DNA of 64,000 bases, from NCBI GenBank assembly GCA_017301995.1, contig JAFLEH010000029.1, positions 1-64,000 of the forward strand. The letters run 5' to 3'. The stretch is from Verrucomicrobiota bacterium (GTDB lineage: Bacteria; Verrucomicrobiota; Verrucomicrobiia; Verrucomicrobiales; Akkermansiaceae). Of the stretch, positions 8,101-14,878 are shown piece by piece. Under the pieces are notes generated by a model. That model was not told the DNA's origin. It searched no databases and saw only the letters and a list, made by a program, of their open reading frames with translations. Positions within the stretch are counted from its first letter, which is position 1; each line of letters begins with the position of its first letter. The position numbers and the translations under genes are program-made.

Positions 8101-8932
8101 AGGTCTCGACGGGCGTCGGATTGCCCGACGCGTAGAGCCGGACCGTCCCGGTGCCGACCGCCACGGGTTCGCTGAAGGTCGCGACGAGGTTGGAGTCAAG
8201 CGCCATACCGGTCGCGTTGTCGGCGGGGGAATAAGTGGTGATGGCCGGCGGGGTAGTGTCGGGGCCGGCGATACCAGTGGTCCACTGGAAGTTGTCGATC
8301 ATGATGCGCTCTGTTGGCGCCGTCGAAGGGTAAACCTTAACCTTGAACGCGCCGGCACTAACGGCAACGGGCGCGGGGAGAGTGTACGTGAGCGTCTTCC
8401 ATGAACTGACATTATTTAAATACGCGCTATTGATGGCTATCCCGGTTGTATGATATGTTGCACCCGAGTCGGTGCTGTATTCAACAGTGAATGTCGTATC
8501 GGGAGATCCATCCCAGCGCCGAACATCAAACCCAAATCCGGCGATCGTCATGGAACCGTTGTAAGTAGCTGTAAGAAGAGGACTCGCCGTGTTTTCCAAC
8601 CTCCATGCGTAGGTGCCAATTGCTCCCGGCGCTCCATCTTGGGCTGCTGTTGTGTTCCTAAGCGTTCGTGCGCTGGTGAAGGACCATGAACTTTCGCTGT
8701 AACCGTGTGCAGCGTACGAAGTAAACGACGTGGTCCCATCCTGAATCCAGTTCGCGGCTGTGTCGAATGCGATTGTGGTAGTGGTCTGTGCATGGCTCAC
8801 GACCCCGGTGAGAATCAGGGCGGCCAGTGCCTTTGGAGCGGCAGTTATTCTAGCGACGGCACGTTTGGAGGCGGATAGAGCCGACCTGGCCCCGCGGGCA
8901 AGGCGGATGAGGGAAGAATCGGAGGTTCTCAT
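5180..8932 (-). CDS. Large secreted protein with four SbsA Ig-like domains and C-terminal DxDxDG module
   Basis: A 1250-residue extracellular protein of unknown function. A long basic N-region precedes the hydrophobic ALAALILTGVVSHAQ signal. Residues about 50-225 form a jelly-roll-like module. Four Big_5 (SbsA Ig-like) domains follow, of about 100 residues each, each opening DTTPP or similar and carrying SPANxATxVxxxxxLxxTFxEPV. Two related modules of about 180 residues then begin YTQGF/YTQPF, include LGFQHT/LGYQHT and end SRQIGF/SRRIGI, with an Fn3-like segment between them. The C-terminus holds DLDYDGDGIDNGAEYFMG followed by a beta-rich tail ending FVRLEVTVN, shared in outline with three other proteins here. 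No catalytic motif is visible, so it is probably an adhesin or surface-layer-type protein. Start ATG 8932. Confidence 0.85.
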   Translation of the reverse strand: MRTSDSSLIRLARGARSALSASKRAVARITAAPKALAALILTGVVSHAQTTTTIAFDTAANWIQDGTTSFTSYAAHGYSESSWSFTSARTLRNTTAAQDGAPGAIGTYAWRLENTASPLLTATYNGSMTIAGFGFDVRRWDGSPDTTFTVEYSTDSGATYHTTGIAINSAYLNNVSSWKTLTYTLPAPVAVSAGAFKVKVYPSTAPTERIMIDNFQWTTGIAGPDTTPPAITTYSPADNATGMALDSNLVATFSEPVAVGTGTVRLYASGNPTPVETFTPTAGNISGAVVTLNPTADLAAGTSYYVQIDAGAFTDLAANHFAGIADTTTWNFATVAADTTPPTVVMLSPANSATGVAVDANLAVTFSEPVLASTGSVNLYAVGNPTAVATFAASSGSVVGNTVTFDPPTNLNGGSAYYVQIEATAFTDTATPANAFAGITDTTTWTFTTAGADTSAPLVTALSPANNATNVALGTSLTITFNEPITVGSGTARIYKADNSLVDTLSPPTDVSFEGNVAYIYPTSVLAVNTSYYVQVDAGMFTDVAGNPMAAITGTTSWTFTTIPPDTTAPQVTEVTPANGTTNVPLSQNLTVSFDEPIAVGTGNILIKKTSDNSTVATLDVTNASQVVISASQASLVPGNLPPNATLYVEIPAGAFTDTSSNPAPAYGGSGVWSFSTVTIPELTLSGPYTQGFTGFSVENPTLPSGWSLGGLVTTFNADPAHVVWGEGFNSGLRGGANLLGFQHTGSTGTLVKTLTLVNSTGAPITDLTISYQGRASRLDLVRFPAYSVSVAGSPVSILDYSTNEGDNITRAASLSGLSIAAGASFTITWTSNKDGQGTGASRQIGFSNVSVSVGASLLPPSVVAVIPNLATLTSSGISTSSSVTYDGGSALTERGFVFAETAVNNAPQIGGTGVTTLPDASAVVGTMNAALSGLASSTQYSVRAYATNAQGTTYSSAQTFTTTAQPPLLVTSYTQPFDAFTGTLPNGWSLVSSGGATAYKGAWTSGISDGGTYGAVSNPGVLGYQHTSGTGTVTTTLTLQNDTGSTISDLWVSYLGRVERLGNSRFPIWSVSVNGTAVPELAYTTEAGEDQTKTHQVTGLSIAPGANVTITWVSDRGLPTGSSRRIGIGEVYVGLSAPTTGYSGWAGTNVGGQTPDLDYDGDGIDNGAEYFMGTAGNAFTTNPGIAANGKITWPMNPDATGVSYKVMTSENLTSWTQATSGVQVVGGNLEFTVPTTTTKLFVRLEVTVN

Positions 8933-9045
8933 GGGGATTGTGGTTTATGGAGGTCTCGGTGGGCAAGGGCCGCCCACCATCGCCGGGATCCGGGGGATCG
9001 CAAGGCGCGGTTTGTGTCGCATTTGTCACCCGCGAAATGAAGTTT

Positions 9046-9094
9046 TTTCCGGAAATCCCGATTTTTTTCTTGCGGGTTTCGAATTTTCAGGAAA
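9046..9094. promoter_or_regulatory. Candidate operator pair upstream of the GbsR-like gene
   Basis: Two similar near-palindromes lie within 61 bp of the regulator's ATG, in locally AT-rich DNA: TTTCCGGAAA (9046-9055) and TTTTCAGGAAA (9084-9094). The second is the exact reverse complement of a site at 9657-9667 between the regulator and the next gene. Autoregulation is inferred. No -10/-35 elements could be assigned with confidence. Confidence 0.4.
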
Positions 9095-9106
9095 TATTGA
9101 AACCAG

Positions 9107-9628
9107 ATGAGCGTCGAGCGCGAAAAACTGAAGCAGATCCGGGGTGAGTTCGTCGCCCAGTGGGGAGCTTTGGGCACGCAGTGGGGGATCAACCGGACGA
9201 TGGCCCAGATCCACGCGCTGCTGATGACCTCGCCGACGCCGTTGAGCACCGACGAGGTGATGGAGGAGTTGGAGATCAGCCGGGGCAACGCGCACACGAA
9301 TCTCAAGGAATTGGTGGCCTGGGGGCTGGTCCGGATGGTGGTTCGCAAGGGCGAGCGGCGCGATTTTTTCGAAGCGGAAAAGGACGTCTGGACGATCTTC
9401 ACCACGGTGGCCCGCGAGCGCAAACGGCGGGAGATCGAACCCGCCCTGACCGTGCTCAGCCAGTGCGCCGACGGCAGCGAGGAAATGACCACTCCCGAGG
9501 GCAAGGCCTTTCACGATCAGGTCCGGCAGTTGCAGGATTTCGTGGCCTTCGCCTCCAAGATGGCCGACCGGATTTCCGGCATGAAACATGGATTTGCGGT
9601 GCAAATGGCGACCAAATTGCTCGGATAA
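9107..9628 (+). CDS. GbsR/MarR-family winged-helix transcriptional regulator
   Basis: A 173-residue cytoplasmic DNA-binding protein. The region at about 28-80 (MAQIHALLMTSP, then LSTDEVMEELEISRGNAHTNLKEL, then RKGERRDFFEAE) matches the winged helix of GbsR-type MarR relatives, including the characteristic SRGNxxxNLxxL recognition helix and the wing around GLVRMVVRKGER. A helical C-terminal half would mediate dimerisation. GbsR itself represses choline and glycine-betaine genes. No such genes are nearby, so the ligand is unknown. Identical inverted 11-bp sites before and after the gene suggest it controls itself and the downstream membrane-protein/SDR pair. The ATG overlaps no other gene, and no clear Shine-Dalgarno is seen. 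Confidence 0.88.
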   Translation: MSVEREKLKQIRGEFVAQWGALGTQWGINRTMAQIHALLMTSPTPLSTDEVMEELEISRGNAHTNLKELVAWGLVRMVVRKGERRDFFEAEKDVWTIFTTVARERKRREIEPALTVLSQCADGSEEMTTPEGKAFHDQVRQLQDFVAFASKMADRISGMKHGFAVQMATKLLG

Positions 9629-9656
9629 CCCGTTTTTTTGATGAAAACTTTCATTT

Positions 9657-9667
9657 TTTCCTGAAAA
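9657..9667. promoter_or_regulatory. Candidate operator upstream of the membrane-protein/SDR pair
   Basis: TTTCCTGAAAA is the exact reverse complement of the site at 9084-9094, and lies 65 bp before the next start codon in an A-rich stretch. It fits the TTTCC(G/T)GAAA pattern of the sites upstream of the regulator. A ribosome site (AAAGGAAA, about 9715) precedes the next ATG. Confidence 0.4.
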
Positions 9668-9731
9668 CCCGAAAACAACAGAAAACAACAGAAGAAACGA
9701 CAATCCTGAATAGAAAGGAAACCAAAATAAA

Positions 9732-10115
9732 ATGAATGCGACGGTAACAACCTATGGACTCTATCTGGCCCTCAGTCTTCCGCTCACGGTGTGGGTGGCG
9801 CGCACCCTGCACCGGAACGGGAGGATTTTTCTGGTGGACTGCTTCCACGGCAACGAGCCGCTGGCGGACAGTGTGAACCATCTGCTGGTGGTGGGATTCT
9901 ATCTGATCAACTTCGGGTTCGTGTCGATGTATCTGAAGCTGGCCGACGAGGTGGTGGCCGCGCGTGGGGTGTTTGAGGCGCTGAGCGGCAAGCTTGGGGT
10001 CGTGCTGCTGGTGCTTGGCGCGATGCACTTCCTCAACGTGGCGCTGTTCACCCGGATGCGCAAGCGGACGGTGGGCGCGCCGCCGGCACTCCCTAACCCA
10101 TTCGGACGGCCATGA
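9732..10115 (+). CDS. Small integral membrane protein, unknown function
   Basis: A 127-residue inner-membrane protein with three predicted hydrophobic segments: about 10-25 (LYLALSLPLTVWVA), 48-68 (LLVVGFYLINFGFVSMYL) and 86-106 (LGVVLLVLGAMHFLNVALF). I do not recognise a named family. The conserved-looking loop HRNGRIFLVDCF between helices 1 and 2 suggests a real protein rather than a chance frame. Its stop overlaps the start of the SDR gene by 4 bp (ATGA), so the two are almost certainly cotranscribed and translationally coupled. A GAAAGGAAA ribosome site lies about 12 bases before the ATG. Confidence 0.75.
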   Translation: MNATVTTYGLYLALSLPLTVWVARTLHRNGRIFLVDCFHGNEPLADSVNHLLVVGFYLINFGFVSMYLKLADEVVAARGVFEALSGKLGVVLLVLGAMHFLNVALFTRMRKRTVGAPPALPNPFGRP

Positions 10116-11146
10116 GCGCGGGGCATGTGGTGATCGTAGGAGCCAACGGCTTTCTCGGGCGCTATCTGTGCCGGCATTTCGTCCGGCAGGGCCGGGAGGT
10201 GGTGGCGGTGGCGCGGCGCAAGGCGGGTTGGGGCGGAGACGGCATGTTTCTAACATGGGATGGCCGGGATGATGCCCCTTGGACAGCCGCGCTGGAGGGC
10301 GCCGCTGCGGTGATCAACCTGGCGGGGCGCAGCGTGAACTGCCGTTACACACCCGCCAACCGCCGGGAGATCACCGTTTCCCGACTCCAACCCACTCTGG
10401 TGATCGGCCAGGCGATCGCCCGCTGCAAGGAGCCTCCCGCCGCATGGATCAACGCCAGCACCGCGACGTGGTACCGCCACGCCGAGGACCAGGCGCAGAA
10501 CGAATGGTTAGGCGAACCGGGCGGGGGATTCTCCTGCGAGGTCGCCCGCGCGTGGGAGGAGGCGTTCTTCTCCGCGGCGGTGCCCGGTGAAACCCGCAAG
10601 ATCGCGCTCCGGATCGGGATGGTGCTCGGCAGGGAGCCGGGCACCGTGGTGGAAATCCTGCGCCGACTCGCGCGGGCCGGGCTTGGGGGAACCATGGGCA
10701 ACGGCAACCAACGGGTGAGTTGGATCCACATGGAAGACTTCCTGCGCGCGACGGACTTTCTGATAGATAATACGGCGCTGGACGGCATTTTCAACCTAAC
10801 CGCTCCGACCCATCCCACCAACCGCGGGATGATGACCGCCTTCCGCGACTGGGTGGGAATGCCCGTGGGACTTCCCGCCGGACGGCTGCTGTTGGAAATT
10901 GGCGCGCGGCTGCTGCGGACCGAGACCGAGCTGATGCTCAAGAGCCGCTGGGCGGATCCGCTGCGGCTGCGCGAGGAGGGATTCCGCTGGAAATGGCCGG
11001 ATCTAACCGGAGCGCTCGCCGATCTGACAAACCGGACCGGGTTGGAGGGATTCTTCCCGCAACCCGTGGCCGGCAGAAGCCTGGGAGCCCGTCCGTGGAT
11101 CCGCCGCCCGCCCCTGGCCGCGCTCGTTAGGGGATGGAAGGATTGA
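10112..11146 (+). CDS. TIGR01777-family SDR epimerase (YfcH/SDR39U1-like)
   Basis: A 344-residue cytoplasmic protein of the atypical SDR family. The N-terminal Rossmann motif is VIVGANGFLGRYLCR. Family hallmarks follow: NLAGRSVNCRYTPANRREI, the substrate-site region with INASTATWY, and a C-terminal DUF1731 segment (LLRTETELMLKSRW then ADPLRLREEGFRW). Members bind NADP(H), but their physiological substrate is unsettled, so only a generic oxidoreductase/epimerase call is justified. It overlaps the preceding membrane-protein gene by 4 bp and is probably under the same GbsR-like control. Confidence 0.9.
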   Translation: MSAGHVVIVGANGFLGRYLCRHFVRQGREVVAVARRKAGWGGDGMFLTWDGRDDAPWTAALEGAAAVINLAGRSVNCRYTPANRREITVSRLQPTLVIGQAIARCKEPPAAWINASTATWYRHAEDQAQNEWLGEPGGGFSCEVARAWEEAFFSAAVPGETRKIALRIGMVLGREPGTVVEILRRLARAGLGGTMGNGNQRVSWIHMEDFLRATDFLIDNTALDGIFNLTAPTHPTNRGMMTAFRDWVGMPVGLPAGRLLLEIGARLLRTETELMLKSRWADPLRLREEGFRWKWPDLTGALADLTNRTGLEGFFPQPVAGRSLGARPWIRRPPLAALVRGWKD

Positions 11147-11149
11147 GCC

Positions 11150-11365
11150 CGAAATCCGAAGTTCAGGACAGTTTGGACGCTCGGATTACCACTGAAGCGC
11201 TGAAAACCGCTGATTTCGCTGAGTTTTGTTTGATCAGAAAGAAGACACCGGATGGTGAATCGGGTTCCTGTTGGTTTTTGCAGTTTCCATTACAGCGGCT
11301 TCAGCGGTACTCAGCGCTTCAGCGGTCAAATGGGACCACATTCTAACTATCAACTTCGGATTTCG
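11150..11365. repeat. Fold-back (MITE-like) element with nested inverted repeats
   Basis: The outer arms are a perfect 14-bp inverted pair: CGAAATCCGAAGTT at 11150-11163 and its complement at 11352-11365. Nested inside are longer imperfect arms, 11188-11223 and 11293-11326, built on ACCACTGAAGCGCTGA and about 80% complementary. The arm spacing is symmetric. It starts 3 bp after the SDR stop codon and fills most of the 349-bp gap before the next gene. A partial relative occurs at 62566-62645. No coding capacity is evident. Confidence 0.7.
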
Positions 11366-11495
11366 GATTGAGTTCCGTTCCCTATCCGGAGGCCGCCGAC
11401 GCGAGAAGACGGGCCTGCTGACCGCCGGGGGGGGCGCGGAACGGGAATCGAGGAAATTTGACAGCGGGGCGGGCACCCCGTAGTTTCCGCGGATC

Positions 11496-11918
11496 ATGCG
11501 AGAAAAACCCGGAACCGTGAAGCTCCTGAGCGGAGGAAATCCCCAGATCGCCAAAGCCGATGGCGACGCACCCGTGCAAGCCTACATCGCGGCGATGCCG
11601 GGGTGGAAGGCGGACGTCGGCAGGAAACTCGACGCGCTCATCACACGGAGCGTGCCCGGAGTCCTCAAGGCGGTGAAATGGAATTCGCCGTTCTACGGAG
11701 TGGAGGGAAACGGGTGGTTCGTATCGTTCCATGTGCTCACGCGCTATGTGAAGGTCACGTTTTTCCGCGGCACGGAACTCCGGCCGGTGCCGCCGGGCGG
11801 CACGCCGAAGAGCAAGGAGGCGCGGTGGATCGACATTTACGAGGACAAGCCGATCGATGAGGCGCTTCTAACGAACTGGATGGAGCAAGCCGCCAAACTA
11901 CCGGGGTGGGTGCCGTAG
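11496..11918 (+). CDS. DUF1801 (YdhG-like) protein
   Basis: A 140-residue cytoplasmic protein. The segment VQAYIAAMPGWKADVGRKLD, followed by LKAVKWNSPFYG and GWFVSFHVLTRYVKVTFF, is the standard DUF1801 core: an alpha/beta fold seen in YdhG and in the Fra-like iron chaperone of Bacillus. The biochemical role is not established for most members, and I infer none. It stands alone between the fold-back element and the convergent sucD gene. The ATG at 11496 has no strong ribosome site. The 138 bp between its stop and sucD's stop contain no recognisable gene. Confidence 0.85.
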   Translation: MREKPGTVKLLSGGNPQIAKADGDAPVQAYIAAMPGWKADVGRKLDALITRSVPGVLKAVKWNSPFYGVEGNGWFVSFHVLTRYVKVTFFRGTELRPVPPGGTPKSKEARWIDIYEDKPIDEALLTNWMEQAAKLPGWVP

Positions 11919-12056
11919 GGTGCCGGAATACCGGGGCGGGCGTGGTGGGGCACGTTGGTCCGGAGTTTCCGGCTGTACGGCCCGTCGCGTGCCAAGGAGG
12001 CGGATGCCATACCCGCGTCGTACGGTCGGCGGTGGCCGACGGCACGGGGACTCATG

Positions 12057-12962
12057 TCACTTTCCCCACCGCGCGAGCAGGGTGCTGGCCATTTCGCTGG
12101 GGGTTTCGGCCACGGCGATGCCGCACTCGGCGAGGATGCGTTTCTTGGCGGCCGCGGTGTCGTCCACGCCGCCGACGATGGCGCCGGCGTGGCCCATGCG
12201 GCGGCCGGCGGGGGCGGTGGCTCCGGCAATGAAGCCGGCGATCGGCTTCTTGCAGTTTTCACTGGCCCAGCGGGCGGCCTCGACCTCCGCCTTGCCGCCG
12301 ATTTCGCCGATCATGATGATCGCCTCGGTTTCCGGGTCGTCATTGAACATCTTGAGCACGTCGAGATGGGAGGTGCCGTTGATCGGGTCGCCGCCGATGC
12401 CGACGCAGGTGCTTTGGCCATAGCCGAGTTCGGTGAGCTGCCAGACCGCTTCATAGGTGAGGGTCCCGGAGCGCGACACCACGCCGACATTTCCCCGCCG
12501 GTGGATGTAACCCGGGGAGATCCCGATGCGGCAGCCGCCGTGGCTTTTCTCGCCGCGGCCGGGGGTGACGATGCCGGGGCAATTCGGCCCGACGAGGCGG
12601 GTCTTGCTCTGGTCCATCATGGCGCGGACGCGCATCATGTCCATCACCGGAATGCCCTCGGTGATGCACACCACCAGATCGAGCCCGGCGTCCACGCCTT
12701 CGAGGATCGCGTCGCCCGCGTAGGCCGGGGGCACGAAGATCACGGAAACGGTGGCCCCGGTTTCCCGAACGGCCGAGGAAACGGTGTCGAACACCGGCAC
12801 CTTCGCGCCGTTGTGCTCGAAAACCTGGCCGCCCTTGGTGGGAGTCACGCCGGCGACTATCTGAGTGCCGTAGTCGATACTGAGCTGGGTGTGGCGGGCG
12901 CCGAAGGCACCGGTGATGCCTTGGACGATGACCTTGGTGGTTTCATCAACGAGAATGGACAT
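12057..12962 (-). CDS. sucD: Succinyl-CoA synthetase (ADP-forming), alpha subunit
   Basis: A 301-residue subunit that carries the CoA-binding Rossmann domain and the phosphorylated histidine of succinate-CoA ligase, the TCA-cycle enzyme interconverting succinyl-CoA and succinate with ATP formation. Visible signatures are VIVQGITGAFGARHT near the N-terminus, GPNCPGIVTPG, SRSGTLTYEA and the active-site region GRRMGHAGAIVGG. The last departs slightly from the usual GHAGAIxxGGxGT. It is the last gene of the sucC-nucleotidyltransferase-sucD group, with 23 bp to the inserted gene. The start codon is the ATG at 12962 inside an AT-rich TATTATATAATTGG stretch. Confidence 0.97.
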   Translation of the reverse strand: MSILVDETTKVIVQGITGAFGARHTQLSIDYGTQIVAGVTPTKGGQVFEHNGAKVPVFDTVSSAVRETGATVSVIFVPPAYAGDAILEGVDAGLDLVVCITEGIPVMDMMRVRAMMDQSKTRLVGPNCPGIVTPGRGEKSHGGCRIGISPGYIHRRGNVGVVSRSGTLTYEAVWQLTELGYGQSTCVGIGGDPINGTSHLDVLKMFNDDPETEAIIMIGEIGGKAEVEAARWASENCKKPIAGFIAGATAPAGRRMGHAGAIVGGVDDTAAAKKRILAECGIAVAETPSEMASTLLARWGK

Positions 12963-12985
12963 ATTATATAATTGGTTAGATTGAA

Positions 12986-13516
12986 TCAGGGATTGTTGAG
13001 TTTGGCGATCACTTGTTCGGGGATCAGGGCGATCAGTTCCGGGTGCGTGTCAACGAGCCGTCCGATGTCGAGAAGGTCCTTGAGTTTCTTCGTGCGCCGC
13101 CTGCCGGGATCCATGTATGCCGCCAGTTTTCCGGCAAGAGTATCCTCCAGAGAGGCGACATGCATCAGGATGCCGTGGACACAAGCGGGGACGGAACGGG
13201 ATGGAAACGTCATATACATTTCCTCCGTGCTGATTTGGATCGACACCTTCGACTCGCCCTTGAAATTGATCGACCACTCGAACCGGTTCTCCGTGAAACC
13301 GATGCTTTTCAGAGCTTCCGCCGCCTCATCCACTTTCTCGGAGACGATCACAAGATCGACGTCGGCGGTTGCCATCGGTTCTTGCGCCCAGTGGTTGACC
13401 GCCAGGCCGCCGATCATGCACCAGGATATCTCCCGCTCCTCCAAGGCGGCGACCATCCGGGAGACGTCCTTTGCGCCCCCTTCGGTTTGCCAGTCGTAGA
13501 ATTGCCGGAGTGTCAT
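12986..13516 (-). CDS. Nucleotidyltransferase-fold protein (AbiEii/DUF6036-like) inserted in sucCD
   Basis: A 176-residue protein with the minimal nucleotidyltransferase signature CMIGGLAVNHWAQEP followed by ATADVDLVIV (Gly-Gly, then Asp-x-Asp). A C-terminal helical part includes LAGKLAAYMDPGRRRTKKLKDLLDI, which resembles the K-x-x-AxxxR-x-KDxxDI segment of AbiEii and related families. These proteins transfer nucleotides to tRNA or other targets in toxin systems, or are of unknown role. No AbiEi-type antitoxin accompanies it. It lies on the same strand between sucC (38 bp) and sucD (23 bp), so it must be cotranscribed with a core TCA-cycle operon. ATG 13516 (MTLRQFYDW) was chosen because the upstream frame reads through sucC. 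Confidence 0.8.
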   Translation of the reverse strand: MTLRQFYDWQTEGGAKDVSRMVAALEEREISWCMIGGLAVNHWAQEPMATADVDLVIVSEKVDEAAEALKSIGFTENRFEWSINFKGESKVSIQISTEEMYMTFPSRSVPACVHGILMHVASLEDTLAGKLAAYMDPGRRRTKKLKDLLDIGRLVDTHPELIALIPEQVIAKLNNP

Positions 13517-13554
13517 CGGTGGGTGGTCGGATCGAGCGGTCAAGCCCGGAAAAA

Positions 13555-14733
13555 TCAAGCGACCGCGGCGACGATCTTTTGCGCGGCGTCGGCCATGGTG
13601 GAGGCGTTGATGACGGCGATTCCGGATCCGGCGAGGGTGGCGCGGCCGGCTTCGACGTTGTTGCCTTCCAGGCGGACGACGAGCGGCAGGCTGAGGCCCA
13701 CTTCGCGGGTGGCTTCGACGATGCCGGAGGCGATCACGTTGCAATCCATGATGCCGCCGAAGATATTCACGAGGATGCCCTTCACCTGCGGATCGCCGAG
13801 GATGATGCGGAAAGCCGCGACCACCTGGTCCTTGGTGGCTCCGCCGCCGACATCGAGGAAATTGGCCGGCTCGCCGCCGTAGTGTTTGATGATGTCCATG
13901 GTGGCCATGGCAAGGCCCGCGCCATTGACCAGACAGGCGATGTTTCCATCGAGGCCAATGTAGTTCAGCCCGCTTTCCGAGGCGGCCACTTCGCGGGGGT
14001 CCTCCTCGTCGGTGTCGCGCATGGCGAGGATCTCCGGATGGCGGAACAGCGCGTTGTCGTCGAAGTTGAATTTCGCGTCCAGCGCATAGACGTGGTCGTC
14101 AGTGGTGACCACCACCGGGTTGATCTCGACCATCGAGCAATCGCACTCGATGAACAGCTTGTAGAGCGCGTGGAGCAGGCGGCCAAACTGGCGGGCGGTG
14201 GTGTCAAACCCGAGCGACTCGCACAGTTTCCGGACCTGATAGGCCTGGAGGCCGGCGAGCGGATTGACGCGTTCGCGGACGATCTTCTCCGGCGAGCGTT
14301 CGGCGACTTCCTCGATGTCCATGCCGCCTTCGGTGGAGGCGATGATGATCGGCTGGCGCGACTCGCGGTCGAGCAGGATGGCCAGATAGATCTCGCGGCT
14401 GATGGTGACGGATTCGGTGACCATCACCTTGCGGACGAGGCGTCCGGCCTCGCCGGTTTGCTTGGTGACGAGCGTCTGGCCGAGCATTTTGGAGGCCACT
14501 TCGCGGGCGTCCTCGGCGGATTCGACGAGCTGGACGCCGCCTTTGAAGCCGTTTTTGAAAACTCCCTTGCCGCGCCCGCCGGCGTGGACCTGGGCCTTGA
14601 CGACCAGGTTTTTCACGTCAAGCCACTTGGCGGCGTCGTAGGCTTCCTTCGGAGAGGACGCGGCCCGGCCGTTTGGACTGGGCACGCCGAATTTGTCGAA
14701 AAGCTCTTTGGCTTGGTATTCGTGGATATTCAT
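13555..14733 (-). CDS. sucC: Succinyl-CoA synthetase (ADP-forming), beta subunit
   Basis: A 392-residue ATP-grasp subunit of succinate-CoA ligase, close to the family's usual length. It opens with MNIHEYQAKELFDKFGVP and has VKAQVHAGGRGKGVF for nucleotide binding, MVEINPVVVT for metal binding, and the C-terminal LVNIFGGIMDCNVIA ligase segment. It pairs with the alpha subunit 592 bp downstream on the same strand, but the two are separated by a nucleotidyltransferase gene, which is unusual. It is divergent from valS, with 145 bp between the starts. Confidence 0.97.
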   Translation of the reverse strand: MNIHEYQAKELFDKFGVPSPNGRAASSPKEAYDAAKWLDVKNLVVKAQVHAGGRGKGVFKNGFKGGVQLVESAEDAREVASKMLGQTLVTKQTGEAGRLVRKVMVTESVTISREIYLAILLDRESRQPIIIASTEGGMDIEEVAERSPEKIVRERVNPLAGLQAYQVRKLCESLGFDTTARQFGRLLHALYKLFIECDCSMVEINPVVVTTDDHVYALDAKFNFDDNALFRHPEILAMRDTDEEDPREVAASESGLNYIGLDGNIACLVNGAGLAMATMDIIKHYGGEPANFLDVGGGATKDQVVAAFRIILGDPQVKGILVNIFGGIMDCNVIASGIVEATREVGLSLPLVVRLEGNNVEAGRATLAGSGIAVINASTMADAAQKIVAAVA

Positions 14734-14864
14734 AAAACAAGGCTTTGGTGGTGGAAAATCGGCGTGACTAACGGGCGCGGGCTTAGCCTATGGGCCCGGT
14801 CCGGGGCGGGTCAAGAAATCGTTTGGCGAAATTTCGGGCGGTTCTGATCCATGCTGGACAAAGC

Positions 14865-14871
14865 GGGGAGG
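14865..14871 (+). promoter_or_regulatory. Ribosome binding site deciding the valS start
   Basis: GGGGAGG ends 7 bases before ATG 14879. This is one of the few strong Shine-Dalgarno sequences in the window, and it favours ATG 14879 (MAGRRMSELPKAYEP) over the in-frame ATG at 14894, which many ValRS proteins would suggest by alignment. Confidence 0.65.
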
Positions 14872-14878
14872 CTCTGGC

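Noticed and set aside
12986..13516. AbiE-type toxin-antitoxin pair
   Set aside because: Only the nucleotidyltransferase half exists; neighbours on both sides are sucC and sucD.
13471..14847. 458-residue plus-strand frame over sucC
   Set aside because: Opposite-strand shadow of sucC, with low-complexity Asp/Gly/Ala composition and no domain.
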